NCBI GenBank assembly: GCA_944548615.1
Contig: OX155964.1
Coordinates: 14,722,980-14,786,979 of the forward strand
DNA: 64,000 nt
Direction of reading: 5' to 3'
Origin: Micropterix aruncella
Lineage: Eukaryota; Arthropoda; Insecta; Lepidoptera; Micropterigidae
The position numbers were made by a program, and so were the translations under genes. Shown piece by piece: positions 35,880 through 47,400 of this stretch (the stretch's first letter is position 1; each line of letters begins with the position of its first letter). The notes below the pieces were generated by a model, which saw only the letters and a list, made by a program, of their open reading frames with translations, was not told the origin of the DNA and searched no databases.

Positions 35880-37010
35880 TAAAATATGTACATATATGAC
35901 TCTTTAGAGTTCGTAGTAGTAGTAAACGGAGTGGGGGGCTTGTTCCCAGCCCTTGATGTCACCTGGATCTATAAGATCTTAGGTAACTACCCACCTTGTG
36001 GTTGGGTCAGTGGTCAGCTAGTAGCCCGGTACTACTTACCAGTCCAAGTAGATCACTGTCCTTCAAGTTGGGCAGATCGCTGTGGTCGAAAAAGGCTCGT
36101 CCCAGTAAACTGTGTCTTTTTGCGCCGAGGCCTGGGCAGCGACCAACGATATGTATGCTGTCTTCAGGTTCTTCGCCACATATTCGGCAGTCCTTGCTCT
36201 CGGTCAAGCCAAGGTTGAATAGATGTGCTCTAAGGTCGTGTGTCCGGTGAGGAGACCGATAGTGGTTCTGAGGTTCTTCTTGCTTATATCAAGTAGGGCC
36301 TTGGTTTTCTTTGAAGTGGTTGTTCCTCAAGGCTTTTGCCTGGCGACATCCCTGGCTCTGTTTCCAGGATGCCCGATGTTACTGCTCTAAGCAGCCCCTG
36401 ATGATTTTCTTACCTGTAGCGAAGGGGACCATAACAACTGGCTCCACCGGGCATTCCAGTGTGCCGAGTTTTGCCAGTCTGTCAGCCACTTCGTTAGCGG
36501 GTATGCCTTGATGGCCCGCTATCCATATTAAGGTGATTTTGTTGGTTTTTCCCAATTTTTTCAGATTTTGCATGCAGTCCCAGATCACAGAGGATTCTGT
36601 GGTGGCTTTAGCTAGAGCGTCCAGTGCTGCTCTGCTATCAGAGCAGTTGAGGATTTTTTTATTTTTTTACCTCAAGTCGACTTTGGAGTTTTATGCTTTC
36701 CAATATGGCAAACACCTCGGCTTGGAAAACCGTGGCATATTGTGCAAGGGGGATGCTGATTCAGTGGTTGGTTTTAGGTCCGTACAAGCCTGCCCCAAAA
36801 CGTCCATTTGTTCCTGATCCGTCGGTGAACCAGGAGTCTGCGTTGTGGCTTTGTAGCCACTGCGGATTCTTCCAGTCTTCCCTGGTGGGGATTATGATTT
36901 TAAAGGATTTCTCCACCAAAAATTTCTCTATCAAAATAGATTTTACAGACGCCGCCAAAACAACATGGCCGCCACAGACTGTCAACTTCGACTCGCCCTT
37001 ATTGTAGAAC
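35880..37010 (-). pseudogene. LOA-like LINE, RNase H and C-terminal knuckle only
   Basis: Reading the minus strand from 37010: DWKNPQWLQSHNADSWFTDG (first RNase H Asp), QYATVFQAEVFAILE (Glu), CSDSRAALDALAKAT (Asp) and WIAGHQGIPANEVADRLAKL (His/Asp), then after a gap the CCHC-type knuckle CRICGEEPEDSIHIVGRC and a stop after GLLADH at about 36007. The order RNase H then CxxC-H-C is that of the LOA/I group. The frame shifts at least twice inside RNase H. RT is absent, so the copy is 5'-truncated near 37010. A different family from the larger element 1 kb away. Confidence 0.83.
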
Positions 37011-37245
37011 CTTACACAAGCAATAAGATTATAGGTAAACATTCCATACCTAAATATTATATTAAAATGTCTTCTCTTCAACACAAATTATCCGTCACCG
37101 TTACCACAATCTTGCCGCCCTCATCGTACAACCCTACACAAGCAATAAGATTTCAGGTAAACACTTCATGCCTAAATATGATTAAAATGTCTTCTCTTTA
37201 AAACAAATTATCGGTCGCCGTTACGACAATCTTGCGACAGCGTTT
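37004..37245 (+). repeat. two-copy tandem repeat, 122-bp unit
   Basis: GTAGAACCTTACACAAGCAA at 37004 and GTACAACCCTACACAAGCAA at 37126 begin two units that also share TAAGATT-AGGTAAACA, CCTAAATAT-ATTAAAATG and TCTTCTCTT. The array abuts the truncated end of the minus-strand LINE. Confidence 0.88.
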
Positions 37246-38006
37246 TGTTTACATGTCACGTAGCGCCCTCAACCGTCCCAGAACCTTTTGACAAAGTCAT
37301 GAACCAGACAATAATTTATCTTATGAAACCGTAATCGTTTCGTCTTCCTTTGACAAGTCAAACACGTACATAGCTTGGTCTGGGGGAGAATATATTATGA
37401 TCGCGATGCCAACGCGCCCTTAAACTGTCAAAATCACTAAAATAATGTGTCATTGAGGGATTTACCCTTTTCCTTTAATGTCGTTGGCTTTCCGTGCGGA
37501 TATGGGAGATTTCCGAGTTTTTTATTGCTGTTTGATCCGTGAGGGATTTCAAAGGATTGAAAAACGGACCTTTTGATAGTTCAGATAAATATTTACGAAG
37601 AACGTAACAGAAAACTACGCAAAAGATTTATTGCATTCGGAGGATGTGTACAATTGGAAATGGAAGAATTACGGGGGGCAGGGGAGGGGTGGCTAGGGGT
37701 GTTAGTTATTAACACGTTTTTTATTATTATTGCATGTAGGCTAGATTTCTCTATTTACTGACTATCTAACCATCACTTTTGTTTATATTCATTTTTTTAA
37801 ATTCAATGTTATTATTTATTTTTTTGAATTCATATTTTTTCTCCAACACGATTACGAAGTATTAGATATCATTACAATATAAACTATTCAGTTACCCAGA
37901 TTAAAAAAACTTTTGGGATATGTACATACTACTTATTTATAATAGTTTACTTATTAGATTCATTCAATTTTTTTCTTTTTCGATGTATATTACTTTCACC
38001 CTAGTT
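37246..38006. other. AT-rich non-coding stretch
   Basis: No feature recognised. A T-run near 38007-38016 is the complement of the A-rich tail of the next element. Confidence 0.5.
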
Positions 38007-38101
38007 TTTTTTTTTTATTATTTGTTGAGTGGGGCTTTTCTAAGGTCATTATGAGCCTTGTAACACTGCGACCATTGCTGATCTATTGTGTTCGCAACCT
38101 A

Positions 38102-38536
38102 CTATAGTTCTGCGCGAAGCCTCGTGTCATTTAAGAACCGCAGCAGGATTTTGGCGCCAGATTGTTTTACCTCCTCAGGTTGGAGGTAGTGACCACCCAA
38201 GTGGGTGTATCTTTTTAGCATCAGCGGGCCACACTCGCACATGAGGTGCTGGGGAGTTTCCTCTGCCCCTTGGCAGAACCTGCACATTTTTGTGTCTCTG
38301 AGCTTGAGGTTGAACATGTGTTTGTTCAGGCCACAGTGCCCCGTGAGCGCCCTTACCAGTATGCGTAGATTGTTCCTATTTAGCGATAGGGCCTCACGGG
38401 CCGTCTTACGGTCGTAAGCCTTAATAAGCGCTTTGGAATGATTCAACCCTGGCGTGTTGTTCCAGTGGTTGACAGATTGTTCTAAACACATTTGTTTGAG
38501 CATTAGCTTGCAAGGCTTTTTGGTACGCCACAGCAA
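38102..38536 (-). pseudogene. LOA-like LINE, C-terminal CCHC knuckle segment
   Basis: A 144-codon frame with LRILVRALTGHCGLNKHM and CRFCQGAEETPQHLMCEC (C-x2-C-x8-H-x4-C) ending in FLNDTRLRAEL. This follows RNase H after a frameshift near 38520. The knuckle is thought to bind element RNA. The A-rich tail starts about 90 bp after the stop. Confidence 0.88.
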
Positions 38537-38960
38537 AGGTCAGAGCCGTATAACGTTCCCTTTGCTCCCGTCCTAGCAAGTTCGTCGGCTTTTTCATTTC
38601 CCTCGATTCCTGCATGGCCGGAAACCCATCTTAGAATTACCCTGTTCTTTTCGCCCAGGGAATTCAGTAGTGATGAAAAGTTTTGCACTAGCTTTGAATT
38701 AATGGTATTCGAGGCCAGTGCCATAAGAGCTGCTTTGCTATCCGAGTGGATATAGATACCTTTGTTGGCGTAGTCCTTTTGGAGGTTGATATCCGCACAT
38801 TCAATAATGGCGTAAACCTCCGCATGGAATATGGAGGCGTATTTTCCCAAGTTTACACTTCTTTCGAAGTTTGGTCGCTCTCCATATATACCACAGCCTA
38901 CGTCAAGTCCCTATTTGGACCCATCAGTATACCATTTAAGGCTACCGGCTTCCCATTGCA
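38503..38960 (-). pseudogene. LOA-like LINE, RNase H domain
   Basis: WYTDGSK (first Asp, codons at 38917-38931), a TAG at 38911-38913, then GKYASIFHAEVYAIIECA (Glu), IYIHSDSKAALMALAS (Asp) and WVSGHAGIEGNEKADELA (His and Asp). All four acidic/His positions of RNase H are present on either side of a single stop. It would remove the RNA strand after first-strand synthesis. Confidence 0.9.
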
Positions 38961-38961
38961 G

Positions 38962-40921
38962 TTGCCTTTTTAGCCAGTCGTCTCTGGGCGGCAGTTCCAC
39001 TGTAAAAAGTTTTCCAAAATTTAGGAGTGGAAGCATGGTGTCTGATACCATGTTGAGGGTTGGATTTTCACTGACTGAGTCAAGAACTGATCTTATTGCT
39101 TGTGAGATCCAGTTTACCTTCTCTCGGGCAGGTAGCCTGTACATGCTGGCTTTCGCCACCTGTTGCAAATTAATGTGTAGGGGCGGTAAGTTCAGCAGTG
39201 CATCTAGAGCTGCTCCAGGAGTGGAGGACATTGCGCCAGTTGTCATGAGGCACACCGTCCTTTGGAAATTGTTTAGTTTGGTAATCACAGTTTTCTGGTT
39301 GGCTTTGCTGCACGATACCACCGAGGCGTACGAGATTATCGGCCTCACAATGGCAGTGTATAGCCAGTGGGAGATCTTGGGGTTATGGCCCCAGTTTTTC
39401 CCTGCCAGTCTTCTGCTTATACCCAAAGCACTTTTAGCTTTTTGAATTGTTTTATCTAGGTGGCTGTTCCAAGTGAGTCTCTGGTCGAGCCTGACTCCCA
39501 GATACTTTACTTCCTTGGAGAAAGGAATCTGCCTGTGGTTTAAGATTGGCATTTTTAGTCCACCTAGTTGACGTTTGTTGGTAAATGGCACGAGGACGGT
39601 CTTATCGGCGTTGACCGATAGATAATTCGTTCTCTCTGCACCAATTGCTAACAATTGTTAACGCTTTTTTCATCATGTGTGAGATCGTGTTTTGGCAGAA
39701 GCCCCGGACAATGACTACTAGGTCATCAGCATAGCCCTGTGTGTCTATCCTGGCCTCTGCCATCCTATGCAGGATTTGATCTATTGCAAGAGTCCATAGT
39801 AGGGGCGAGAGTACGCTTCCCTGCGGGCAGCCTCTTGTAGTGGTGACTTCAAGGTTTGTTCCGTGAAGAGCTACCTTGGCCGTGCGGTTTGAGAGCATCG
39901 CTTTCACCCATCTGGTTGTGATGTTGTCAACTTGTTTTGACTCTAGCCCCTTCACCAGTGATTTAATTGGGGTTTTGTCGAATGCGCCCTCAATGTCTAA
40001 AAATGCGCATACTGCGATTTGTTTGTCTTCCAACGGCTTTTCCACTCTGTCTACTAGGTAGAGCATAGCGGTTTCCCTGGATTTGCCTCTGCGGTAGGCG
40101 TGTTGGTTACAGCTGATAGGGTTGACCGTTAGGATTTTTCCCCTGATATAGCTATCCAGTATCTTTTCCATCGCTTTTAGTAGAAAGGATGTGAGGCTAA
40201 TTGGCCTGACGAACTTTGACAGTGCGTAGTCCTTCCTGCCAGCCTTGGGTATGAATAGCACTTTGACCTTGGTCCATTCTTCTGGTATATGTCCCCAGGT
40301 ATAGCTTGCTCTGAAGATTTTAACCAGATATGGGGTTAGAATGTCGATACCCTGTTGCAAAAGCACGGGCATGACTCCATCGTCCCCGCATGATTTGTAA
40401 CGTTTAAAAGATTTTACGGCCTATTTAACTTGATAGGGCCTTATGATTCTAGCAGCCCTACACCAGTCCTCGTTTCGAGGTCTGTATGGAGCAGTGGCGG
40501 CGTTGCTAGTTGTCATAGCACCTGGGAAGTGGGTCGATATTAGTTCCTCCAAAGTTTCCTTTTCATTTGTTGTAAAGGTTCCGTTTGGTTTTTTCAGAAG
40601 ACCAATTTGGTTAGGTTTATCCTTTGCGAGCAGTTTATGTACTCTGGCTCCTTGAGGCGTTTCCACTATGTCCTCGCAGAAGCTTTTCCATGTTGCTCTT
40701 TTGGCTCTCCTAATTTCTTTGTTGTACTCGGTTAAGGCTTTTTTGTATTCCTCCCAGTTGAGAGTTTGTTTAGCCTTATTGAATAGTTTCCGGGTTTCCT
40801 TCCTTAGTTTGTCCAACTTCGGGTTCCACCATGGAACTTTTCTTTTGGAGGTCTTTGTCTTGAGTGGGCAGCTATCCTCGTAGGCGTATATAATGCCTTT
40901 TGTGGTAGCCGCCACGGCCAA
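38962..40921 (-). pseudogene. LOA-like LINE, reverse transcriptase domain
   Basis: The linker KVPWWNPKLDKLRKETRKLF begins the frame near 40860. After TAG 40421-40423 the RT reads KSCGDDGVMP, WTKVKVLFIPKAGRKDY, RPISLTSFLLKAMEKI, AFLDIEGAFDKTP, RGCPQGSVLSPLLWTLAID and GYADDLVVIVRG (YADD at 39722-39733). A +1 shift falls between ENELS and VNADKTVLVPFTN near 39615; then KEVKYLGVRLDQRLTWNSH and WLYTAIVRPIISYASVV give the thumb. All seven RT blocks can be read, so decay is moderate and the insertion is not very old. Confidence 0.92.
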
Positions 40922-41250
40922 TTCTAGACTCTCGCGTGTTTTTATATTTTTTGTATTGTTTCAAGGTTAAGCCTTAGTGTGGTACGGTAAGCGTCCCAGT
41001 CGGTGGCTTTTGGATTCCTGAAAGTTGTGGTTTGACAGTCTACGGTGTTTAGTAGTTTAAAAGTTATTTGTCTGTGATCAGACATTGAAGTGTCATCCCT
41101 GACATGTCAGTTTTTTATGTGTCTGGCTAGATTTTTAGAGGCAAAAGTAATGTCTAAAACTTCCTGTCTTGCACTTGTCACAAAGGTCGGCATGCAGCCT
41201 TTGTTTAATAGGCATAGGCAGTTGGTTGAGATAAAATCATTAAGTTAGGC
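40922..41250 (-). pseudogene. LOA-like LINE, C-terminal part of APE endonuclease
   Basis: Minus-strand frame gives CMPTFVTSARQEVLDITFAS and, after an in-frame TGA at 41107-41109, DTSMSDHRQITFKLLN; SDHRQI lies at 41065-41082 and carries the catalytic Asp-His of AP-like endonucleases. The domain is cut at about 41250, which is the 5' truncation point of the element. Confidence 0.85.
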
Positions 41251-42064
41251 AGACTTTGTATTTATAAATTTCTTAGGCAGTTTATTTCGAAAAATAAAAA
41301 TCCTCTTCTTTTTCTTATTCTAGTTCGTAACAATAATTACATTTGAGGCCATGAGATATTATTATTTTGAGAAATAAATTTCTTCATTGAAACGATATTT
41401 GTTGAAACAAAATTTTATTTACAGATGCTCCGTTATCGACGCGTGTTACCTCTGTAAACATCCAGTGTTTAAAGACAATTTTGCATGATGTGATAATCAT
41501 GACGTCCATAATCTGCCCAATCAGACTTTTCATTTGATAATGAACTGGAGACATTTGTTGCGGTTACAACAGTACAAATCTGTCGCGGAAGGAACTACCC
41601 TAGGCACACAATAATTAGAAATGAAACAATATTCGAGACAACAGCAAAACAATGTTTTATTTCAAATGAGATACAAGGTCAAATAATTCAAACACCAAAA
41701 CGCAATAGGCAGCCGCTGAAGGATGGACAAAATCAAACAAGAAACAAACACTGTATTTTTTTTATACATGTTACCTACATTAGATTTTAAAAATATCCCA
41801 TTTTTATTTTTTTTTTGTTTATTATTATATGTATAATGAAAATTTATTACATTTTTTTTTCGAAAATTGACTTTTTTGAAACAATTTTTATATTTTAAGT
41901 AATTGCATAACAAAATTTTATTCTGAATTAATATTTAATTTCGTTTATTTTCCTTTTAATTTGTAATTGTATTAGTGAGATATTTTTTTAAATTTACATA
42001 ATTTAACTTTTTGATACCTAATCTAACTGATTTTTTGATACCTAATCTAACTGATATGTGTTAT
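41251..42064. other. AT-rich non-coding stretch
   Basis: Only a short direct repeat (GATACCTAATCTAACTGAT, twice at about 42014-42054) is visible. Confidence 0.5.
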
Positions 42065-42068
42065 TTAA

Positions 42069-42904
42069 GGGGGTATTCTAGTCTAGGAATTTGAAATATT
42101 AGTTTTTTTTCCTTTGCATATTCTAAAAGTTTAGACCTATAAGAATATGTCCTCAAAAGGAATTTTCAAAACTCTATTTTCGGAGTTACAGCGACTTTTG
42201 TGACGTGGTAAATAAACCGATCGAGCCGGAACGAATCGATCAATAGATCCCCGCACTATAATAATGTAATCCCCGATTTTATAAAGCTAGAACAGCTGGC
42301 TTACCAGTAAGAACTTCAGAAAGATATAATTTTGAACTAAAACCAAATGTGAAAATTGAGTACCATTACGCTCCCGAAACTTTGTCTCAAACTTTAAACG
42401 CTTTTTTTTCGAAACTACTTTTTTCGAACTAGTCGACAAGATATCTTAAGTTCTACTTAAATGATCTTTTTGAAATTTTGTGGAAATTATCTTTACTTTT
42501 CCCTCTGAATCCAAAAGCATGAATTTAAAAAAAAAATACAATTTAAAAAAAAATGATTTGCAAAAACAAAAATATATCATCGCCATTTTGCGGAAAAAAA
42601 ATATCTTTTTTCCCATGGTCCGTCCGAGTCATAGCTAAGTCCTTACTAATCAAGATTTTATTGTTTTTCTTTGTTTTATACACTACAAAGTTTGGAAACA
42701 TGTCAACCAAGACTCACCTTTTTTTGCCCCCACTTCACACTTTAACTCTCTAAGTTTTTGTTTTTTTTTTGCGATTTTCTTGTTTATTCTTGAACTTTCA
42801 ATGAACATTTTGTCAAAAAATGGATAGTAAAAATTTCTATTTATTTTTTTTATCCTACTCCGAAAAAACGCCTAAAATTTAGCCCTCTAGAACATAAATA
42901 CCCC
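42069..42904. mobile_element. 836-bp TTAA-flanked non-autonomous element
   Basis: Ends GGGGGTATTCTAGTCTAGGA on the left and, read inward from the right, GGGGTATTTATGTTCTAGAG. TTAA stands at 42065-42068 and 42905-42908, the target duplication of piggyBac-type elements. The terminal repeat is short and imperfect. Inside are only short frames and A/T runs, so no transposase is encoded. Confidence 0.65.
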
Positions 42905-42908
42905 TTAA

Positions 42909-43818
42909 GTTGTTTGTATCAATACATGTATGTAAGCAATCTTGTTTTTAAAATATATATGACACTTTAAAAGCAGGGTGTGCCGCACTGAATAATTGCA
43001 TATCTCAATGTTACTACGCCACAATCACAATAAAATAAATTGAGACCTAAATATTACCTATGTAAAATCAAAAATCCAACCACTAGCGCGTGGGCGGCCG
43101 ACACACAAAAGGTTAATCGATTCGTTATTCCCCACCGATGCCATGTTTAAAAACTCCGAAGTCCTCTTCTTAATAATATATTCATTAGAATAAAAAGGGT
43201 TTCCTTAATGGAGAAAGACTTCCTGGGGCCTCTTATCCCCTTCTACCTACCTAGATCGTTGTTTGACTGAATATTTTATCGACCTCTCCGTCAATTATTA
43301 AACTTGACGGTCTACCCCGAAAATTTCTTGGGTAAACTGTTGGCAAGATGCAAATAGCCGATACGAGGCAAGATGTCAGTTGAAAGTGCCTGGGAAAATT
43401 AGGGATAGCAACCCTCGCCGTTTCGAAATATTCATACAACTCAATATAAACACGGTCGACCTAAACATAACTGAAATGTTAAACGTTGAATGTCGCACGG
43501 CAATATCAATTTCAACTTATTCATTATTCTCTATCTCACTTCCTCTCACTCTTTATAGTTGGTGGAGCCAGCGTCAAAAAGTGCAAGAGCTTTGTAAACG
43601 CTAATACTTTCAGATCAGACAGTATTTTGGTCATAGAATGCTGGGGTAGAGTCAGCAGGCCAGACTCCGGAACACCTGGTGCTGGCGTACTAGGAATGGT
43701 GTGATTTTAATTAGAACCCTTAAAGTGTTTTGGAAAAGCTGAAAATTCATCATTGTGGCTAAGTGTTATTATGTATATTCAGAACATATTCGATTCGTTT
43801 TTTCCACAGTTGGTGTTG
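42909..43818. other. non-coding stretch
   Basis: No feature recognised; the overlapping frames near 43380-43704 match nothing known. Confidence 0.45.
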
Positions 43819-43820
43819 TA

Positions 43821-44532
43821 CAGGATGGCGCAAAATTAATCACCCTACCAGAAGATGTTATATTTTTTGCAAATGGCGTCGTACGTCAATCATATTTGAC
43901 ATTTATGAACTAGACAGCTGCAGAATACAAACTAACAAGCAATGGAGCGCTATACTCCGCAAAAGCGTGGAATAATTGGGTCGATAATTTCTACTAATAA
44001 TCTGTCGGTGGTGTTAGCGCAGCGTGAATTTTGACGTCGATTTCATAATCGTGTCGTGATTTTATTACTGCCGGCATTGGATGATCGGGGCTTGGTGAAC
44101 ATGTGGTTTCAACAAGACGGTTCAACCGCACACTCAGCACGAGCCACAGTGGATATTGTGAAAGATGCTTTTCCTGGTCGCGTAATCTCCCGTTTTGGCG
44201 ATATGGCATGGCCAGTAAGATCGCCCAGACTCCCTTCTTTGGGGCTACTTGAAGTCGCGGGTTTATGACAATAAGCCTCAGATAATCGCAGCCCATTCGA
44301 TAGGAATGCGAACAGTTATAACCGAAAATCTTGCAGAAAGTCATGGAAAATGCGACAAAACAGGCACAAATGTGTATCAACACTGGTGGCAGCCACTTGA
44401 CGGAAACTCATCTTTTCGCTGATAAAAAAATGTAAAGATCCAAATAAAGATTTCCATCACTCAAAATCATTTGTTTTTATTTAGTAAAAAAGTTATTCAA
44501 AAAAAAATTAGATGATAATTTTGCGCCACCTG
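43821..44532 (+). mobile_element. mariner/Tc1-type element, internally deleted, 712 bp
   Basis: Terminal repeats CAGGATGGCGCAAAATTAAT and, from the right inward, CAGGTGGCGCAAAATTATCA are flanked by TA (43819-43820, 44533-44534), the target duplication of the IS630/Tc1/mariner superfamily. The start of a transposase, MERYTPQKR, lies at 43942, then a large deletion, then the catalytic-core block MWFQQDGSTAHSARATVDIV and FPGRVISRFGDMAWPVRSPR (44100-44240), and a decayed C-terminus with GGSH-like ending. FQQDGxTAHxA and RSPDLxPxDFFLWG are hallmarks of this family. About two thirds of the gene is missing, so it could move only with help. Confidence 0.9.
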
Positions 44533-44534
44533 TA

Positions 44535-44766
44535 GTCCTGTAAAGCAAATAGGCGTGGCTCACGTAACCTTTTAGTGAATACATTAAATATATTTCCGCA
44601 TAGTAATGTCGATGAGTCAATTGTTTTATTTCATGTATCAGATAGAAATAGGATATCGTTAAGTATGCGTCGATTAGTGAGTTTAATTATTCCAATATGC
44701 ATAATTTGCATTATTGAATAAAAACCGAATACTAAATACGATTTAGTGGTGAGTCAGGAGGGCGGT
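44535..44766. other. short spacer without recognised feature
   Basis: Lies between the mariner-type element and family S. Confidence 0.4.
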
Positions 44767-45035
44767 GTCGACTACAATAGGCGAACCTATCACCCCAGGT
44801 TGGTATAACGATATAGATCGTTCTTTCAGCCGTGAGATGAGCGTAGAAGACTAGGGGACAAGACAATCTACTGTCTAGTTCAACAACAACCCGTTAGAGA
44901 CCAACGCCTTACGGCGAGGCACCCGGAACGGTACCCAGCGGGCAGCCAGAGGCTTCTGAATAGGAGCTGAATCGTGAGTTGAGCCGATCCGAGAACAAAA
45001 TGGATCATGTGGCCCAAGCTGCACGAATCCGTTCA
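44767..45035 (+). mobile_element. family S, internally deleted subfamily copy
   Basis: Starts GTCGACTACAATAGGCGAAC and keeps the first quarter of the family, then jumps to a distinct 3' end: GAGCTGAATCGTGAGTTGAG, CCGATCCGAGAACAAAATGG, GCACGAATCCGTTCACCA. The same 3' end is on the copy at 59427-59865, so this is a subfamily with its own tail, not a random deletion. Confidence 0.85.
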
Positions 45036-45545
45036 CCAACGAAGACTTGGGACAAAAACAGCCCACTGTCTGGTTGCGCCACTCGCCCGTAAGAGACGAG
45101 TGATACTCCTTACCGCGAGATAACCAGGTTAATCAACCAGCGGACCGACACTCGCGCCCTTACTTCCAGTTGCAACCAGATTACTCCGGTCTCCCGACTG
45201 GTTACAGGTTCGAGGTCGCTTGCACGGTCCTCTCGCTTACGTAGCGGTGATACGGCGTCTACCGATTCTATCGCGGACCACGGCATCCTTTGCCCGGCTC
45301 TTAACCCGGAATCGGGTAGCCGAATTAGAAAAGGTCGTTAACAACTACCACCGCTCTATATGAAACAATACTATTTCCAGACTCCCCCGCTGTCGGTCGA
45401 AATGCACAATCGATAGGCTGACGACGCACGGTGCGCAAACCGTCCAGGAGCGCCCGAACTTATGAGTGGAGGCCGCCGGATGGGTACGTTTGGCCGACCC
45501 TACGCATAGGTCTTAGTGGGCAAACTGCAACAGGACCCATTAGAT
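45036..45545 (+). mobile_element. family S, second adjacent copy lacking its 5' end
   Basis: Begins at GAAGACTTGGGACAAAAACA and continues CCCGTAAGAGACGAG, TTACCGCGAGATAACCAGG, GGTTACAGGTTCGAGGTCGC, CTCCCCCGCTGTCGGTCGAA and AACAGGACCCATTAGATCC. It follows the previous copy head to tail within a few bases, suggesting a tandem insertion or unequal exchange. Confidence 0.87.
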
Positions 45546-46988
45546 CCAAAAGCCTATTAACTCCAAACCTTTTACGGCAATTCAATTGCGGACCACTTCA
45601 TATAATACTAGCTGCTTTGCCCGTAGCTGACGGGTTCTCGTCATCTCCCTACTCGAAGTAATATCGGACCTTGCCCGATATTACTTCCCATTTAAAAGGA
45701 ACATCTGACAGGTCGAAAATTTGAAGATGATGATGCGCTAGTAACCGAATGCGGTAGTGCAAGCATTTTTACGCAATAAAGAGGTTTTTAGGAAGGTGTT
45801 AGATATATCAAGTGCATATAACTAGAAGGCCACTATGTCGAAAAATAAAACATCGTTCAATAAAAGTTTAAATACTCATTTTAATTACCACTTTTTATTG
45901 AAATCCGTAGTATACGGCGGTAATAAAGATGATACGGCGGTAATAAAGATGATGGCATCTTCTTAAGATGATGGCATCTTCTTTTGTATAATTTTAAACA
46001 CTGTCGTATGAATTCATTGACATCAACTGTCTCTCACAATATCCTTATTTTCGTGATAAATTTTAGCTATTTCCTTCGTTAAATTGGTATGTGAAAACAG
46101 GTACGCGTATTATAATATTATTGTTATTATTAACAATAAATCATCTTTATTTATTCCAAAAAGTCGAGCTTATTATTAACTTACAGCAATATATTCCTGT
46201 TAATCCATGATTCAATAAAAATATGTTGGTCATCTGGGATATTACTAAAATTATCCTAGGACTACCTAAACATTAATGTAAGAACTAAAGTAAGCCAGAG
46301 GGAAGGAGGAAACAGGATAAAAGCTGGAAAGATTTAGGATGGCGGAGACATAAAATTACGTTTTAGTCGAGCCTTGAACGTGGCACCTGTAGGAGATTGA
46401 CGAAAGATCGGTGAAAGCTTGCTTCAGAGTCTTGCAGCAGACTGCAAATGAATTATTCAAAAATTTTAATTGGTGTACAAGAAATGCCAGCTTGCCGTTT
46501 GCTATACTGGTAGAATTAGGTAGTAAAATTCAGCGAATAAACATATTATGCTGTGATAATTCTCACTCATTTAAAGCATTTATAGACAAATTTAACCTAT
46601 TAAATCGTAAAGACAATAAGCAACCCTATTAAAGTTTTTCAGTAAATCGACAAAATTTCATTATTTCTTTTTTTTTGAGTTTTGAGTTTTACTAAAGAAT
46701 CAAAGAAAACTTTTTAACTATTTTGGAAGAATCATTAACTTAAACGTGGATATAGGGACATAATCATAATTTTTACAATCCTAAAGCCATTTTAGCTCTC
46801 TTTTATCGTCATTTCTTCAAGTATTACACATAAATATAGAACAATGAGACCCTTATTCTAGTTAGACCACTATTCGCGAAACATTTATAGTTGAAAGTTT
46901 TGTATGTATATGTTTTATTTTGGTTATGCCTTGTGTTGTTTTGGCGCTTTCGGGTATATCCCACTATCAGTCGTATACGGTATTCTTA
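45546..46988. other. non-coding, with small tandem repeats
   Basis: ATACTAGCTGCTTTGCCCG at about 45605 resembles the start of the RTE-type 3' end seen at 21255. A 20-bp unit ACGGCGGTAATAAAGATGAT is repeated twice near 45913, and GATGATGGCATCTTCTT twice near 45950. Nothing else is recognised. Confidence 0.55.
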
Positions 46989-47400
46989 AGGCTCTGTAAC
47001 CATCGCATACCAATAGTCATTTTAGGTTGCTGTCATCGCACGACTAACCGTACGCTGGTTTTCCATGTACACCAATCCAAAATCTTCAATAATTTATTTG
47101 CGGTCTGCTGCAAGACTCTGGAATGAGTTGCCGCTGACCGTTCATCAATCGCCTACAGGTGACACGTTCAAGGATTGACTAAAACTTAATTCTGTTAATT
47201 CGCCATCTTAAATTATCCCGTCATTTTCCTTTTTCTTATTTAATGACTGGCTTATTTTGGTTTTTAGGTTAGCCTTTAGGTAGCCTAAAGGTTAATTTTA
47301 ATAATATCACAGATGACCAACATCTTTTCACTGAGTCATGGGTTAGCAGGAAGACATTGCTGTGATTTGCTATAAGCTTGCATTTTTGTAATACAGATAA
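46989..47400 (+). pseudogene. LINE RT C-terminal remnant
   Basis: In two frames: HRTTNRTLVFHVHQSKIFNN followed after a one-base shift by RSAARLWNELPLTVHQSP and TGDTFKD-LKLN. The SAARLWNxLPxxV...FKxxLK pattern is the very end of RT proteins in CR1/jockey-like LINEs. A 3' UTR follows and ends near TGTAATACAGATAATAATAA. Confidence 0.75.

Larger units (their letters stand above)
38007..41250 (-). mobile_element. LOA-like non-LTR retrotransposon, 5'-truncated, about 3.2 kb
   Basis: The most complete LINE in the window. In minus-strand order: end of an APE endonuclease (40922-41250), linker and RT (39602-40921), RT thumb, RNase H (to 38503), CCHC knuckle and stop (38102), a 3' UTR of about 90 bp and an A-rich tail at 38007-38020. 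Domain order and an RNase H after RT place it in the LOA/I/R1 part of the non-LTR tree; the knuckle CRFCQGAEETPQHLMCEC is typical of LOA. Breaks: TGA at 41107-41109, TAG at 40421-40423, a +1 shift near 39615, TAG at 38911-38913 and a shift between 38503 and 38536. No TSD could be verified. Confidence 0.9.

Noticed and set aside
43251..43704. Overlapping open frames on both strands suggesting a gene
   Set aside because: No conserved motif, and frames of this size are frequent in the surrounding non-coding DNA.
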